A DNA stretch of 10,861 nt from Halobacteriovorax sp. (GTDB taxonomy: Bacteria > Bdellovibrionota > Bacteriovoracia > Bacteriovoracales > Bacteriovoracaceae), in NCBI GenBank assembly GCA_002686115.1, contig NZAF01000148.1, positions 1 to 10,861 of the forward strand, read 5' to 3'. The notes beneath the pieces are model-generated. The model did no database searches and was not told where the DNA came from. It was given only the letters and a program-made list of their open reading frames with translations. Positions 1-7,058 of this stretch are shown piece after piece. How positions within the stretch are numbered: the stretch's first letter is position 1; every line of letters begins with the position of its first letter. The position numbers were made by a program, and so were the translations under genes.

Positions 1-780
1 AGCTCACATAAGTATAAGGGCGGAGATGAATATACCAGAAGAAGGCTTGATAGTGACGAAATTGAAATGTCATCGGGGCTACTCAGAAGTTCAATTCTAA
101 GAACGGTGAAGATTGTTAATACTGTGACAAGATCAGTTGGAACTGGGTTTTATCTTTATGAAACGCCTGACAGTTATGTCTTTTTAACCAATTATCATGT
201 GCTAGGTAGCTCGGATGAGTGTCGAAGAGCCAATCTTCTCATGCTTGACTCTAACTTTGATAAAAAGAGACTTCGCTGTGATAAAGTTCTTGAGATTGGA
301 GATTACTCAACTGGCAGTGATCACATGATCTTTTCAATGAGTAAGGGTAAGAGAACTGAGTTCTTAGCTGAGCTTGATCAGATTACTCATTTTGAAAATG
401 ATGCTCAGATTGGGGATGAACTATCAATTGTTGGTTTTGGTGGAGCAAAAATAAATAATAGAAGATTTGATATTGGTGTTTCTGAAGATCAAGATTGTAT
501 TCTTCTTGATGTTGGCAAGGATGTAAGCTTTAATAACCTTCTAATGCCATCAATTCTTTTTACTGCCTGTGATATACGTTCTGGAGACTCTGGCTCAGCA
601 GTTTTTAACAAGAGAACTGGAAGTCTTGTAGGGCTTCTCTTTGCAACCTCAAAGCACAAAGACGGTGTGACGAGAGCTGAAATTAAGGACAATCTTGGTC
701 GTTATTATGAGCGTTTTCATACACATTCCTCTTACGCTATTGATATTGAATCGATTAATCTTGAGAAATATAGGTATTAA
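1..780 (+). CDS. Trypsin-like serine protease, N-terminus cut by window edge
   Basis: This is a chymotrypsin-fold (S1-like) serine peptidase. Counting from the first in-frame ATG at 67, the catalytic triad is readable: His44 in 'TNYHVL', Asp85 in 'TGSDHMIFS' and Ser175 in 'SGDSGSAVF'. A 'GTGFYL' strand before the His is typical of the family. Cys52, Cys71, Cys144 and Cys168 could form two disulfides, which would fit an exported protein. The reading frame stays open through 22 codons upstream of position 67 to the window edge, and no Shine-Dalgarno precedes that ATG. I therefore infer that the true start and any signal peptide lie outside the window. The next gene, a papain-like protease, begins 2 bases after the stop, so the two are probably co-translated. 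The natural substrate is unknown; extracellular or periplasmic protein digestion is the simplest guess. Confidence 0.85.
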   Translation, partial: SSHKYKGGDEYTRRRLDSDEIEMSSGLLRSSILRTVKIVNTVTRSVGTGFYLYETPDSYVFLTNYHVLGSSDECRRANLLMLDSNFDKKRLRCDKVLEIGDYSTGSDHMIFSMSKGKRTEFLAELDQITHFENDAQIGDELSIVGFGGAKINNRRFDIGVSEDQDCILLDVGKDVSFNNLLMPSILFTACDIRSGDSGSAVFNKRTGSLVGLLFATSKHKDGVTRAEIKDNLGRYYERFHTHSSYAIDIESINLEKYRY

Positions 781-782
781 AT

Positions 783-1601
783 ATGAAGCTTTTATTCGCC
801 TTTTTTATCCTTTCTTATTCACATGCAAAAATTGTCGATTTAAAACAGTATCAGAGTCCTGTTAAGAATCAAGGTGATAGAAATACATGTGCTTATTTTG
901 CTGTTACGGCCCTTATGGAATCAGCAATTGGGCAAAAATTCGGTCAGTCTGTAGACCTCTCTGAACAGTATCAGATTCACAATGGTAAAACTCACTTCAA
1001 TGAATATTCTGATAAAGAGTTTGGCTCTACTTATGACATTCTCTTAAACTTTAAGCATCAAAGAGGTTCATATTTAGAAGAATCAATTCCATATCAGTCA
1101 AGTTTTTTTGAGCCGGGAAGACCTTGTGCAGATGAGGACCCTTATGATACTTCGACACCACCTTTTTGCTTTTCACAGGACCCATTGATTAAAATGTCTG
1201 AAAGTAGAGTATCTTGGGCAGATTTAAATACTGAATCAATTAATGGACTCTTTAGTTATTGGCTCACTCGTTCTGAAAATATTATGAAGCACATGGATGA
1301 GGGAAGGGCCGTTGCAATTACCTTTAAAGTCTATGCTCCTCTTTGGGATACTTCACATGTTACGTATACTAAAGAAATCGATCAAAAGTGTGAAAGTGGT
1401 GAGCTTGCTTGTTATGGTCATGCTGTTTTATTAACTGGTTATGATAGTGAAAAAGAAGTCTTTTTCTTTAAAAATAGCTGGGGAGAGTCATGGGGAGAAA
1501 GTGGCTATGGAACAGTATCCTTTGATTATGTTGATAATTACTCAGATCAACCTTTAACGGCCTGGTTTGGGCGCTATTCTTATTTTAAATTTAGAGATTA
1601 G
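783..1601 (+). CDS. Exported papain-family (C1) cysteine protease
   Basis: The 272-residue product has a short signal peptide (about residues 1-15, hydrophobic core 'LLFAFFIL', probable cleavage after 'SHA'), so it should be exported. The papain catalytic set is complete: oxyanion Gln30 and Cys36 in 'NQGDRNTCAYFA', His213 in 'YGHAVLLTGY' and Asn231 in 'KNSWGESWGESGYG'. The 'LSEQYQ' segment at 59-64 matches the helix after the catalytic Cys in papain relatives. Most C1 enzymes carry a long inhibitory propeptide, but here the catalytic Cys lies only about 20 residues after the predicted cleavage site, so no I29-type prodomain is present. The gene follows the serine protease by 2 bases with only a weak AGG upstream, suggesting translational coupling. 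Its stop overlaps the stop of the converging barstar gene. Family assignment is firm; the substrate is unknown. Confidence 0.9.
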   Translation: MKLLFAFFILSYSHAKIVDLKQYQSPVKNQGDRNTCAYFAVTALMESAIGQKFGQSVDLSEQYQIHNGKTHFNEYSDKEFGSTYDILLNFKHQRGSYLEESIPYQSSFFEPGRPCADEDPYDTSTPPFCFSQDPLIKMSESRVSWADLNTESINGLFSYWLTRSENIMKHMDEGRAVAITFKVYAPLWDTSHVTYTKEIDQKCESGELACYGHAVLLTGYDSEKEVFFFKNSWGESWGESGYGTVSFDYVDNYSDQPLTAWFGRYSYFKFRD

Positions 1602-1873
1602 TTAAGGTGATATGTAAATTGGGGGTGATACCTTGTTACCATATCAAAAACTTCAATAATCTGATCAAATGAATGACCCATATTTGATTTGCTAATAAGG
1701 TGCGCATTCCAATGTATTGTTAGATTTGGGTCAACATATGTATTTAGACTATCTAATAGGGAGTCTAAGGTATTGTCATAATATGATGGAAATGACAGCA
1801 TTTTCGAGATTTCTTCATGAAAATTAGTCTCTGTTATAATATCATTGCCGTTTAATACGATTTCTTTTCTCAT
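1598..1873 (-). CDS. Barstar-family ribonuclease inhibitor
   Basis: This 91-residue protein aligns along its whole length with Bacillus barstar (89 residues, compared from memory). It starts with 'IVLNGNDI', has the helix segment 'FPSYYDNTLDSLLDSL' (barstar 'LPEYYGENLDALWDCL'), then 'LTIHW' and the C-terminal strand 'FTYHL'. Asp37 and Asp41 fall on barstar Asp35 and Asp39, the acidic residues that plug the barnase active site, and Tyr31 falls on Tyr29. The position of Glu76 is not acidic here, and Trp38 is replaced by Leu. The protein should be cytoplasmic and bind a small RNase of the barnase/RNase T1 type. No such RNase lies next to it in this window. The gene converges on the papain-like protease, overlapping by 4 bases, and is divergent from the SDR gene. 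I see no good ribosome binding site before the ATG. Confidence 0.85.
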   Translation of the reverse strand: MRKEIVLNGNDIITETNFHEEISKMLSFPSYYDNTLDSLLDSLNTYVDPNLTIHWNAHLISKSNMGHSFDQIIEVFDMVTRYHPQFTYHLN

Positions 1874-1925
1874 AAATGCATAATAATCTATTTCTTTAAA
1901 TGTTGAAAGTTGTTATCATATTAAT

Positions 1926-2861
1926 ATGATTAATAAAATTTTAGACTCAACCATTTACTTCAGCTTTGATAGTTCTGGCTTTAAAAGACATGCTAAGTCT
2001 TTTGAAGAACTTGATGCTAGAAAGATAAAAGGTAAGAATGTTCTTATTACTGGAGGTACTTCTGGAATAGGACTTTCCTGTGCCCTTGAACTGAGTAAGC
2101 TTGGTGCAAATGTCATTGTTACGGGACGTAATGAGGACAAGCTTCAGCATAACTTAAAGGAGAGTTATCCTGAAGAAGATATTGAGTTACAATTTTTAAG
2201 ATGTGATCTTAATGATTTTTCATCTCTTAAGTCTTTTGTTTCGCAGGTAAAAGATCAATTTGGTAATATTGATGTCTTTATTTGTAATGCTGGTGGAATG
2301 CCTGATAAAAGAGAAGTCACAAGAAGTTATGATGGTATTTTTGCTTCTCAGGTTGTGGCGCATTATTTTTTAATTCGTTCGTTCATTGATGAGGAAATAC
2401 TGATTGATGGTAGTCATGTTTCTATTAATTCATCTGGTGGTATGTACCCTGTTAAGCTTGATCTCGCTGACCTTGCATGGGTTGAGAGGGATTATGATAA
2501 GGTTGCTTCTTATGCTATGGCAAAAAGAGCACAGGTCATTATCAGTGAACTGTTAGCTGAAAATTATAAAAATATAACTTTCTCATGTTCACATCCTGGA
2601 TGGGTGGATACTCCAGGACTAAAGGACTCTTTAAAGTCTTTTTGGGAATTTACAAAAGATAGACTTAGAAGTGTCAGAGAAGGAGCCGATACACTTATAT
2701 GGCTTGCCACTGTTGGACATAAGATTGAGTCCGGTAAATTTTGGTTTGATAGAAAAAAGAGAAGTCCAAACTTGATACCTTTTACGAAGGTAGACTTTGC
2801 TTATAAGTTAAAGCTTAGAAAATTCTTAGAAGAAGAAGTCGAATATATTAAGTCTTTATAA
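1926..2861 (+). CDS. DHRS12-like short-chain dehydrogenase/reductase
   Basis: This is a 311-residue classical SDR oxidoreductase. The nucleotide-binding motif is 'TGGTSGIG' (42-49). Arg68 at the end of the second strand suggests preference for NADP(H). Asp94, 'NAGG' (121-124), Ser169/Ser170 and the catalytic Tyr196-x3-Lys200 ('YAMAK') are all in place. About 35 residues precede the Rossmann fold, and the C-terminal half carries 'SSGGMY', 'HPGWVDTPG' (223-231) and 'FDRKKRSP'. This layout matches vertebrate DHRS12 and its bacterial relatives (comparison from memory) better than FabG-type SDRs. The substrate is unknown; lipids, retinoids or other carbonyls are possible. The GST gene follows 23 bases later, so the two probably form an operon ending at the hairpin at 3557-3580. 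No convincing Shine-Dalgarno precedes the start. Confidence 0.88.
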   Translation: MINKILDSTIYFSFDSSGFKRHAKSFEELDARKIKGKNVLITGGTSGIGLSCALELSKLGANVIVTGRNEDKLQHNLKESYPEEDIELQFLRCDLNDFSSLKSFVSQVKDQFGNIDVFICNAGGMPDKREVTRSYDGIFASQVVAHYFLIRSFIDEEILIDGSHVSINSSGGMYPVKLDLADLAWVERDYDKVASYAMAKRAQVIISELLAENYKNITFSCSHPGWVDTPGLKDSLKSFWEFTKDRLRSVREGADTLIWLATVGHKIESGKFWFDRKKRSPNLIPFTKVDFAYKLKLRKFLEEEVEYIKSL

Positions 2862-2884
2862 AATTTCAAAATAATAAGGTTATT

Positions 2885-3550
2885 ATGATAAAAATTCATC
2901 ATCTCAATGATTCACGATCACAAAGAATTCTTTGGCTTCTAGAGGAGCTAGAGCTTAATTATGAAATAATAAAGTATCAAAGAGATAAAGTGACAATGCT
3001 AGCTCCAAAAGAGTTAGAGAATGTCCACCCTCTAGGAAAGTCTCCTGTTCTTGAAGATGAAGATTTGGTAGTTGCTGAATCTGGTGCAATTGTTGAGTAT
3101 CTTTTAAAGAAATATGGAAAAGGTAGTTTGACCTATCCAGAAGATCTTGAACAATCAGTTGATCATAGTTACTGGCTTCATTTTGCAGAGGGAACTCTGA
3201 TGCCTCCATTTCTTTTAAAGCTCGTTTTTGATAAGATTAATTCTTCTGTTCCATTTTTCATGAAGCCTTTGACAAAGGCAATATCATCACAAGTGATGAA
3301 ATCCTTTGTTGGTCCAAATATCAAACGTAACTTGAGTTTTATTAATAATAGACTTGAGGATAGGGTATTTCTTTTAGGGGATGATGTGACAGGAGCTGAC
3401 ATTATGATGAGCTTTCCTCTTGAAGCAGGACTTTCAAGAATAGAAGATCAAGACTCATATATTCATATAAGAAAGTATATTGATACAATTCATGCAAGAT
3501 CTGCTTACAAAAGGGCCCTTGATAGGGGTGGTGAGTATAGTTATAAGTGA
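2885..3550 (+). CDS. Glutathione S-transferase family protein
   Basis: This cytosolic-type GST has 221 residues, a usual length. The N-terminal thioredoxin-like domain (1-75) contains 'DSRSQRILWLLEEL', with Ser10/Ser12 near the usual catalytic position. It also has the cis-proline motif 'GKSPVLED' (Pro54) and the glutathione gamma-glutamyl contact 'ESGAI' (Glu65-Ser66). The C-terminal helical domain includes 'GDDVTGADIMMSFPLE' (165-180), the N-capping/hydrophobic-staple motif that stabilises the GST fold. The protein would conjugate or reduce electrophiles with glutathione in the cytoplasm; the real substrate is not readable. An AAGG ribosome binding site lies 5-6 bases before the ATG. The SDR gene upstream is 23 bases away, suggesting co-expression. 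The stop is followed at once by a terminator and the converging lipocalin gene. Confidence 0.9.
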   Translation: MIKIHHLNDSRSQRILWLLEELELNYEIIKYQRDKVTMLAPKELENVHPLGKSPVLEDEDLVVAESGAIVEYLLKKYGKGSLTYPEDLEQSVDHSYWLHFAEGTLMPPFLLKLVFDKINSSVPFFMKPLTKAISSQVMKSFVGPNIKRNLSFINNRLEDRVFLLGDDVTGADIMMSFPLEAGLSRIEDQDSYIHIRKYIDTIHARSAYKRALDRGGEYSYK

Positions 3551-3554
3551 TGTT

Positions 3555-4073
3555 TTAGTCCCATACTTGAGGGACTTTTTGAAGTTTTGAAATATCGTAG
3601 CCACTTTCTTTAAGTCTTTTTCTAATTGGTATTAGTGTTTTTTCATCTAAAGTTGGTTTTCTGGACATAATCCAAACATAATTTTTGTTCGGAACACCAA
3701 CAACAACCCACGAGTAGTCAGGTGCTATGTCGGTGACAAGATAATCAAACTTCCAAGGAATCCAAGGTATTTTAATCTTCCAATGAGCATTCGTTTTTTT
3801 GTTATAGATTTCACCTTTTTGTGGATATGACTTTATTTCTCCTGTCGGAGAACCTTTTCTCATTGTGAAATCTATCTCAATCTTATCTTCTTTGAAGGTG
3901 TATCTTTCTACGGAGTTATAGGCATCGTCTTCAAAAAATGTTGGAATATTTTCAATGACGTACCAAGTTCCTTCATACTTAGTAGGATCAAGATAGTCTA
4001 CTGAGCTGAAGTCTTGTTTTTCAAACATTGAACATGAAGTAAGTAAAAATGTTAGCATAATAAATATTCTCAT
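3555..4073 (-). CDS. blc: Bacterial lipocalin, outer-membrane lipoprotein type
   Basis: This 172-residue protein belongs to the Blc/apolipoprotein-D group of lipocalins. It begins with a lipoprotein signal ('MRIFIMLTFLLTSC'), with the lipidated Cys at residue 14. Ser follows at +2, which favours outer-membrane sorting. Lipocalin motif 1 is 'YEGTWYVI' (33-40, GxW), motif 2 is 'TDIAPDYSWVVVGVP' (114-128) and motif 3 includes 'YVWIMSRKPTLDE' (132-144), with the Arg that stacks on the barrel Trp. Such proteins bind lipids or other hydrophobic ligands at the envelope. The gene lies 39 bases downstream of the FAD oxidoreductase gene on the same strand, so the oxidoreductase product or a related lipid may be its ligand; that link is inference. 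The last codons contain the terminator of the converging GST operon. Confidence 0.9.
   Translation of the reverse strand: MRIFIMLTFLLTSCSMFEKQDFSSVDYLDPTKYEGTWYVIENIPTFFEDDAYNSVERYTFKEDKIEIDFTMRKGSPTGEIKSYPQKGEIYNKKTNAHWKIKIPWIPWKFDYLVTDIAPDYSWVVVGVPNKNYVWIMSRKPTLDEKTLIPIRKRLKESGYDISKLQKVPQVWD
3557..3580 (+). terminator. Rho-independent terminator of the SDR-GST operon
   Basis: Stem AGTCCC (3557-3562) pairs perfectly with GGGACT (3571-3576) around an 8-base loop and is followed by TTTT (3577-3580). It starts 6 bases after the GST stop. It works only in plus-strand orientation, since the other strand has no T-run after the hairpin. It is embedded in the last codons of the converging lipocalin gene. 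Confidence 0.65.
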
Positions 4074-4112
4074 TTCTTAATGATACACAATTCTCTTTCA
4101 ATATGTAAGATG

Positions 4113-5555
4113 TCAAAGTATTGTCTTGATATTGTATGCCCCCTGAACAACACTCACGATTCCTTGACCTGGGAATGAGTAATCGCCGACATTGAAAATC
4201 TCTTGATTCGTTTTGTTGGGAATTAGTCTTAAAAGGCTTAAGGCATTACGGTGCCTTAGTCCGCCAACTTCTCCAAGTGGTCTTTTCGTATAATGATGCC
4301 AAGTTAGTGGGGTAGAAACGGAGTCAAATTTAAAGTCTGTTATTTCTACTTTTATATACTTATCAAAACATGCAATAACTAATTTTTTAAAATCTTCTTT
4401 TAGTTTGTAATAGTCTTGATCTTTAGATGAGAAACCATCTTTTTCAATATGAGTAGAGACAGTGACTCTCGTCACTCCATCATCATTTTCGTGAGAAAAG
4501 GAGTAAAAGAGTGATGATGTTTTAAAAATCTCTTGATCTTTTTCATCAAGGATAACTTGGTGGTATCTTGTGTCGAGAGCGCTCAGAAGTTTAAATGAGA
4601 AATAAGCAGTCATAGCTCCCCATATATGACCTTTATCTTGGTTTTTTTTCTTATAATACTTTTTATCACTTGTAGAAAGTATTGATTGTGTAACACTTGG
4701 TGGTGTATTGAAGATGATTCTCTTTGTTTTATAATACCCTTTGTTGGTTGTAACATCATAATAGTGGTCGGTTTTTTTTATATTCAAAACTTCTTCCTTT
4801 AATTTTAAGATGCCACCATTTTCTTTTAAGTTGTCTGCAAGTTTTTGACATACTCCATACATTCCATTCTCGCTTGAGTATGTATCAGTTGGATAAAGAA
4901 AGCCAATAATACCAATAAATGCAGGACAGTCTTTAGACTTTAACTGGGTACTAATCAGGAGCATTTGATCAATGTAGGTGATAAAGTCCTTATTCTCTTT
5001 TAATTCTTTTGGTAGGTATTCGTAGAAACTTTTATAAAAAATATCACTTGATGCAATGAGGGATGGGGCAATTTTTAAAAGAGAGACAAGGTCACCTAGA
5101 CTAGGTAATGGAAAGTTAGGAAATGAATCAAGTGCTTTCCATAGTTTTTTTTCGATACTGATAATCTTATAGATAAAATGTGTCGCATCGTAATTAAAGT
5201 TCTCTTTGATCTCTTCAATTAGTTTGTCTGGACAAGCATGATAGTTAAATTCTTTGTCTTTATAGTATGATTTTATGCCTATGTCTTCTTGATGTATTTG
5301 TAGATCTATTTTAAGGTCTTTAATGAGCTTTCCTAATGGCCTATTTTCTTTGATACCACTTAGAGTTGTCGCACCCACATCAAAGTATCCTTCTCTTCTT
5401 TTAAAGTAGCCTGCACAGCCACCAGGATAGTAGTGAGATTCAAATATGATGACCTTTTCATTTCCTCTTTGTAAAAGGTTTGCGCTAGCAAGTCCTCCCA
5501 TTCCAGCACCAATGATAGATACATCGTAGACATGTTCATTAAAAGTCTTTTTCAC
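4113..5555 (-). CDS. FAD-dependent phytoene desaturase/CrtISO-like oxidoreductase
   Basis: This 480-residue flavoprotein is of the CrtI/carotenoid isomerase/retinol saturase group. The N-terminal dinucleotide-binding motif is 'IIGAGMGGLASANLL' (14-28), with Glu39 to hold the FAD ribose. It continues with 'YYPGGCAGYFKRREGYFDVGATT', written in two parts: 'YYPGGCAGY' (42-50) and 'GYFDVGATT' (56-64). The C-terminal FAD motif 'VGDYSFPGQGIVSVVQGAY' is typical of the family. Known members desaturate, isomerise or saturate polyenes; which reaction applies here is open. No phytoene synthase or other carotenoid gene is in the window. The start is a GTG: an in-frame TAA lies five codons upstream and no ATG precedes the FAD motif, so this start is effectively forced. 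The lipocalin gene follows 39 bases downstream, and a flavin-reductase-like gene is divergent. Confidence 0.85.
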   Translation of the reverse strand: MKKTFNEHVYDVSIIGAGMGGLASANLLQRGNEKVIIFESHYYPGGCAGYFKRREGYFDVGATTLSGIKENRPLGKLIKDLKIDLQIHQEDIGIKSYYKDKEFNYHACPDKLIEEIKENFNYDATHFIYKIISIEKKLWKALDSFPNFPLPSLGDLVSLLKIAPSLIASSDIFYKSFYEYLPKELKENKDFITYIDQMLLISTQLKSKDCPAFIGIIGFLYPTDTYSSENGMYGVCQKLADNLKENGGILKLKEEVLNIKKTDHYYDVTTNKGYYKTKRIIFNTPPSVTQSILSTSDKKYYKKKNQDKGHIWGAMTAYFSFKLLSALDTRYHQVILDEKDQEIFKTSSLFYSFSHENDDGVTRVTVSTHIEKDGFSSKDQDYYKLKEDFKKLVIACFDKYIKVEITDFKFDSVSTPLTWHHYTKRPLGEVGGLRHRNALSLLRLIPNKTNQEIFNVGDYSFPGQGIVSVVQGAYNIKTIL

Positions 5556-5578
5556 GTGTTTATATTAACACTTTCATC

Positions 5579-5584
5579 TATAAT
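5579..5584 (+). promoter_or_regulatory. Possible -10 box for the flavin-reductase-like gene
   Basis: A perfect TATAAT lies 37 bases before the ATG in the 66-base divergent gap. No good -35 hexamer is found at 16-18 bases upstream, so this is a weak call. AT-rich DNA will produce such hexamers by chance. Confidence 0.3.
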
Positions 5585-5621
5585 TAGAGTTATACAGTAT
5601 TTAGGCGAAAAGGTGTAAGTT

Positions 5622-6251
5622 ATGGAAATCTTAGTTGATAATTTTAAAGACTTTGAACAAAGAGACAGAGCAAACTTTGTTAATTGTCTATCTGGCTTTA
5701 AGTCTCTTTGTCTTGTTGGAACTAAGGACTCTCATGGAAATGAGAATCTCGCTCCTATTTCATCTGTTTTTCATTTAGGAGCAAATCCAGCACTTATGGG
5801 CATGATTTTTAGACCTCATTCAACTCCAAGGCATAGCCTTGAAAATATATTAGAGTCAAAGTTTTTTACACTAAATCATGTCAATGAATCAATTGTAAAA
5901 AATGCTCATCAGTGCTCTGCAAGATATGACAAAAATGAGAGTGAGTTTGATATGTCTTCTCTTTCGGCTGACTATCAAAATGAGTTCTTTGCACCATTTG
6001 TTAAAGAGTCAAATCTTAAAATAGCCTTGGAGTATGTGGAACATCAAACATTAGAAGTTAATAATACTGTTCTAGTTATAGCTAAAGTTCTCTTTGTCTA
6101 TATGCCAAGTGAGGCATTGAGAGAAGATAAGAGCGTTGATATTGAAAAAGCAGGAACCATAACAGTTAGTGGACTTGATTGTTACCATTCGACACAAGAG
6201 ATCGTTCGTTTGTCCTATGCAAAAAAAGACAAGAAATTAAGAGAGTTGTAA
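5622..6251 (+). CDS. Flavin reductase-like (FMN-binding split barrel) protein
   Basis: This 209-residue protein is of the flavin-reductase-like family (split beta-barrel, FMN binding). The N-terminal strand region reads 'LVGTKDSHGNENLAPISS' (31-48). The motif 'FRPHSTPRHSLENI' (63-76) is characteristic of the subfamily and normally contacts the flavin phosphate. The C-terminus has 'SGLDCYHSTQEIVRLSYAK' (183-201), also a signature of these proteins. Members either supply reduced flavin to partner enzymes or act alone as FMN-dependent reductases; I cannot tell which. A good AGGTG ribosome binding site (5611-5615) sits 6 bases before the ATG. The gene is divergent from the FAD oxidoreductase. Its 3' end overlaps the converging acyltransferase gene by 15 bases, with no visible terminator. 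Confidence 0.87.
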   Translation: MEILVDNFKDFEQRDRANFVNCLSGFKSLCLVGTKDSHGNENLAPISSVFHLGANPALMGMIFRPHSTPRHSLENILESKFFTLNHVNESIVKNAHQCSARYDKNESEFDMSSLSADYQNEFFAPFVKESNLKIALEYVEHQTLEVNNTVLVIAKVLFVYMPSEALREDKSVDIEKAGTITVSGLDCYHSTQEIVRLSYAKKDKKLREL

Positions 6252-7058
6252 AAAATTATCTTTTACTACTTCATGACTTCTATTTGCGAGATCAGACTTA
6301 TTCGTGAAACTTTCATGTCTTAATTTTTCATGAAAGATTATTTCAATGTGAATGCTTTTTAAAGAAAGTAGTTTGAAGAAATGACTGAAGAAAGTCATAT
6401 CACCATACCAACATATGAGATCTCGATTATGGTTTGATACTTTTTTATTATTAATAAATTTATAGTTAATGGTGATTGGATTTACATCTCTTTTTGCCAG
6501 AAAACATGATTCAAATAATCCATGTCTAAATCTTAAAACGTCATCTCCGTTTGTACTTGTTGCTTCTGGGAAAATAGTGACAAGGCCACCAGAACTTAAA
6601 GTCTCTACTAAATCTCTTAGCTCCTTTTCTCTTTTATTTTTACTTTTTCGATCAACAAACACACAGCCTGCAGCTTGGGCGATATGTCCTAAAAATGGTG
6701 TCTCTTTCATCTCAAGACTTGTCACGAACTGAGTATGATAGATCGAAGCAAGACAAAGAATATCAACGTAGGACATGTGGTTAGATACTAAGAGTGCACC
6801 ATTTTTATCAATATTGCTCTTTCCTATGACAGATAAGCCTATATTAAAAATTTTTAAACAAATAGTTGAGTGTAGAGAGACTATTTTGGCAAGAATATAT
6901 CTTCCTGTCTTTTGGTGGATAAAATAAATAGTCAAAGAGGGAAGAGTCACTAAAAAAAAAGTGAATACAAGAATTGCAAAAAGTGAAAGCTTAAATAAAA
7001 GTCTAGGCATAGAGCTATTATAGCGAAAAATATCTTCTTTTAAATGATCGACTAACAT
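6237..7058 (-). CDS. PlsC/OlsA-like 1-acylglycerol-phosphate-type O-acyltransferase
   Basis: This 273-residue membrane-bound acyltransferase has all four family blocks: the catalytic 'NHMSYVD' (His94-x4-Asp99), 'GCVFVDRK' (131-138), 'IFPEATST' (162-169) and 'PITINY' (194-199). A hydrophobic segment at about 20-46 should anchor it in the inner membrane. It would transfer an acyl chain to a hydroxyl, either on lysophosphatidic acid (PlsC) or on lyso-ornithine lipid (OlsA). Its position directly after an OlsB-like gene favours the OlsA role, by inference. The start is uncertain. The ATG at 7058 overlaps the upstream gene by 41 bases and has only GGA 8 bases before it. Met17 at 7010 would leave a 7-base gap and begin right at the membrane helix, as is common in the family, but it lacks a ribosome binding site. 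Confidence 0.87.
   Translation of the reverse strand: MLVDHLKEDIFRYNSSMPRLLFKLSLFAILVFTFFLVTLPSLTIYFIHQKTGRYILAKIVSLHSTICLKIFNIGLSVIGKSNIDKNGALLVSNHMSYVDILCLASIYHTQFVTSLEMKETPFLGHIAQAAGCVFVDRKSKNKREKELRDLVETLSSGGLVTIFPEATSTNGDDVLRFRHGLFESCFLAKRDVNPITINYKFINNKKVSNHNRDLICWYGDMTFFSHFFKLLSLKSIHIEIIFHEKLRHESFTNKSDLANRSHEVVKDNFLQLS

Noticed and set aside
783..1873. Toxin-immunity pair made of the papain-like protease and barstar
   Set aside because: Barstar inhibits RNases, not cysteine proteases, and the two genes converge rather than forming an operon.
1926..5555. The known furan fatty acid or cyclopropane-type lipid cluster (lipocalin, SDR, flavoprotein)
   Set aside because: The flavoprotein here is CrtI/CrtISO-like rather than that cluster's type, and no Cfa-like methyltransferase or DUF1365 gene is present.
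5592..5600. Small dyad ATACAGTAT resembling half of a LexA/SOS box
   Set aside because: Only a short odd palindrome is present; the full two-armed spacing of a LexA site is missing and no SOS gene is nearby.
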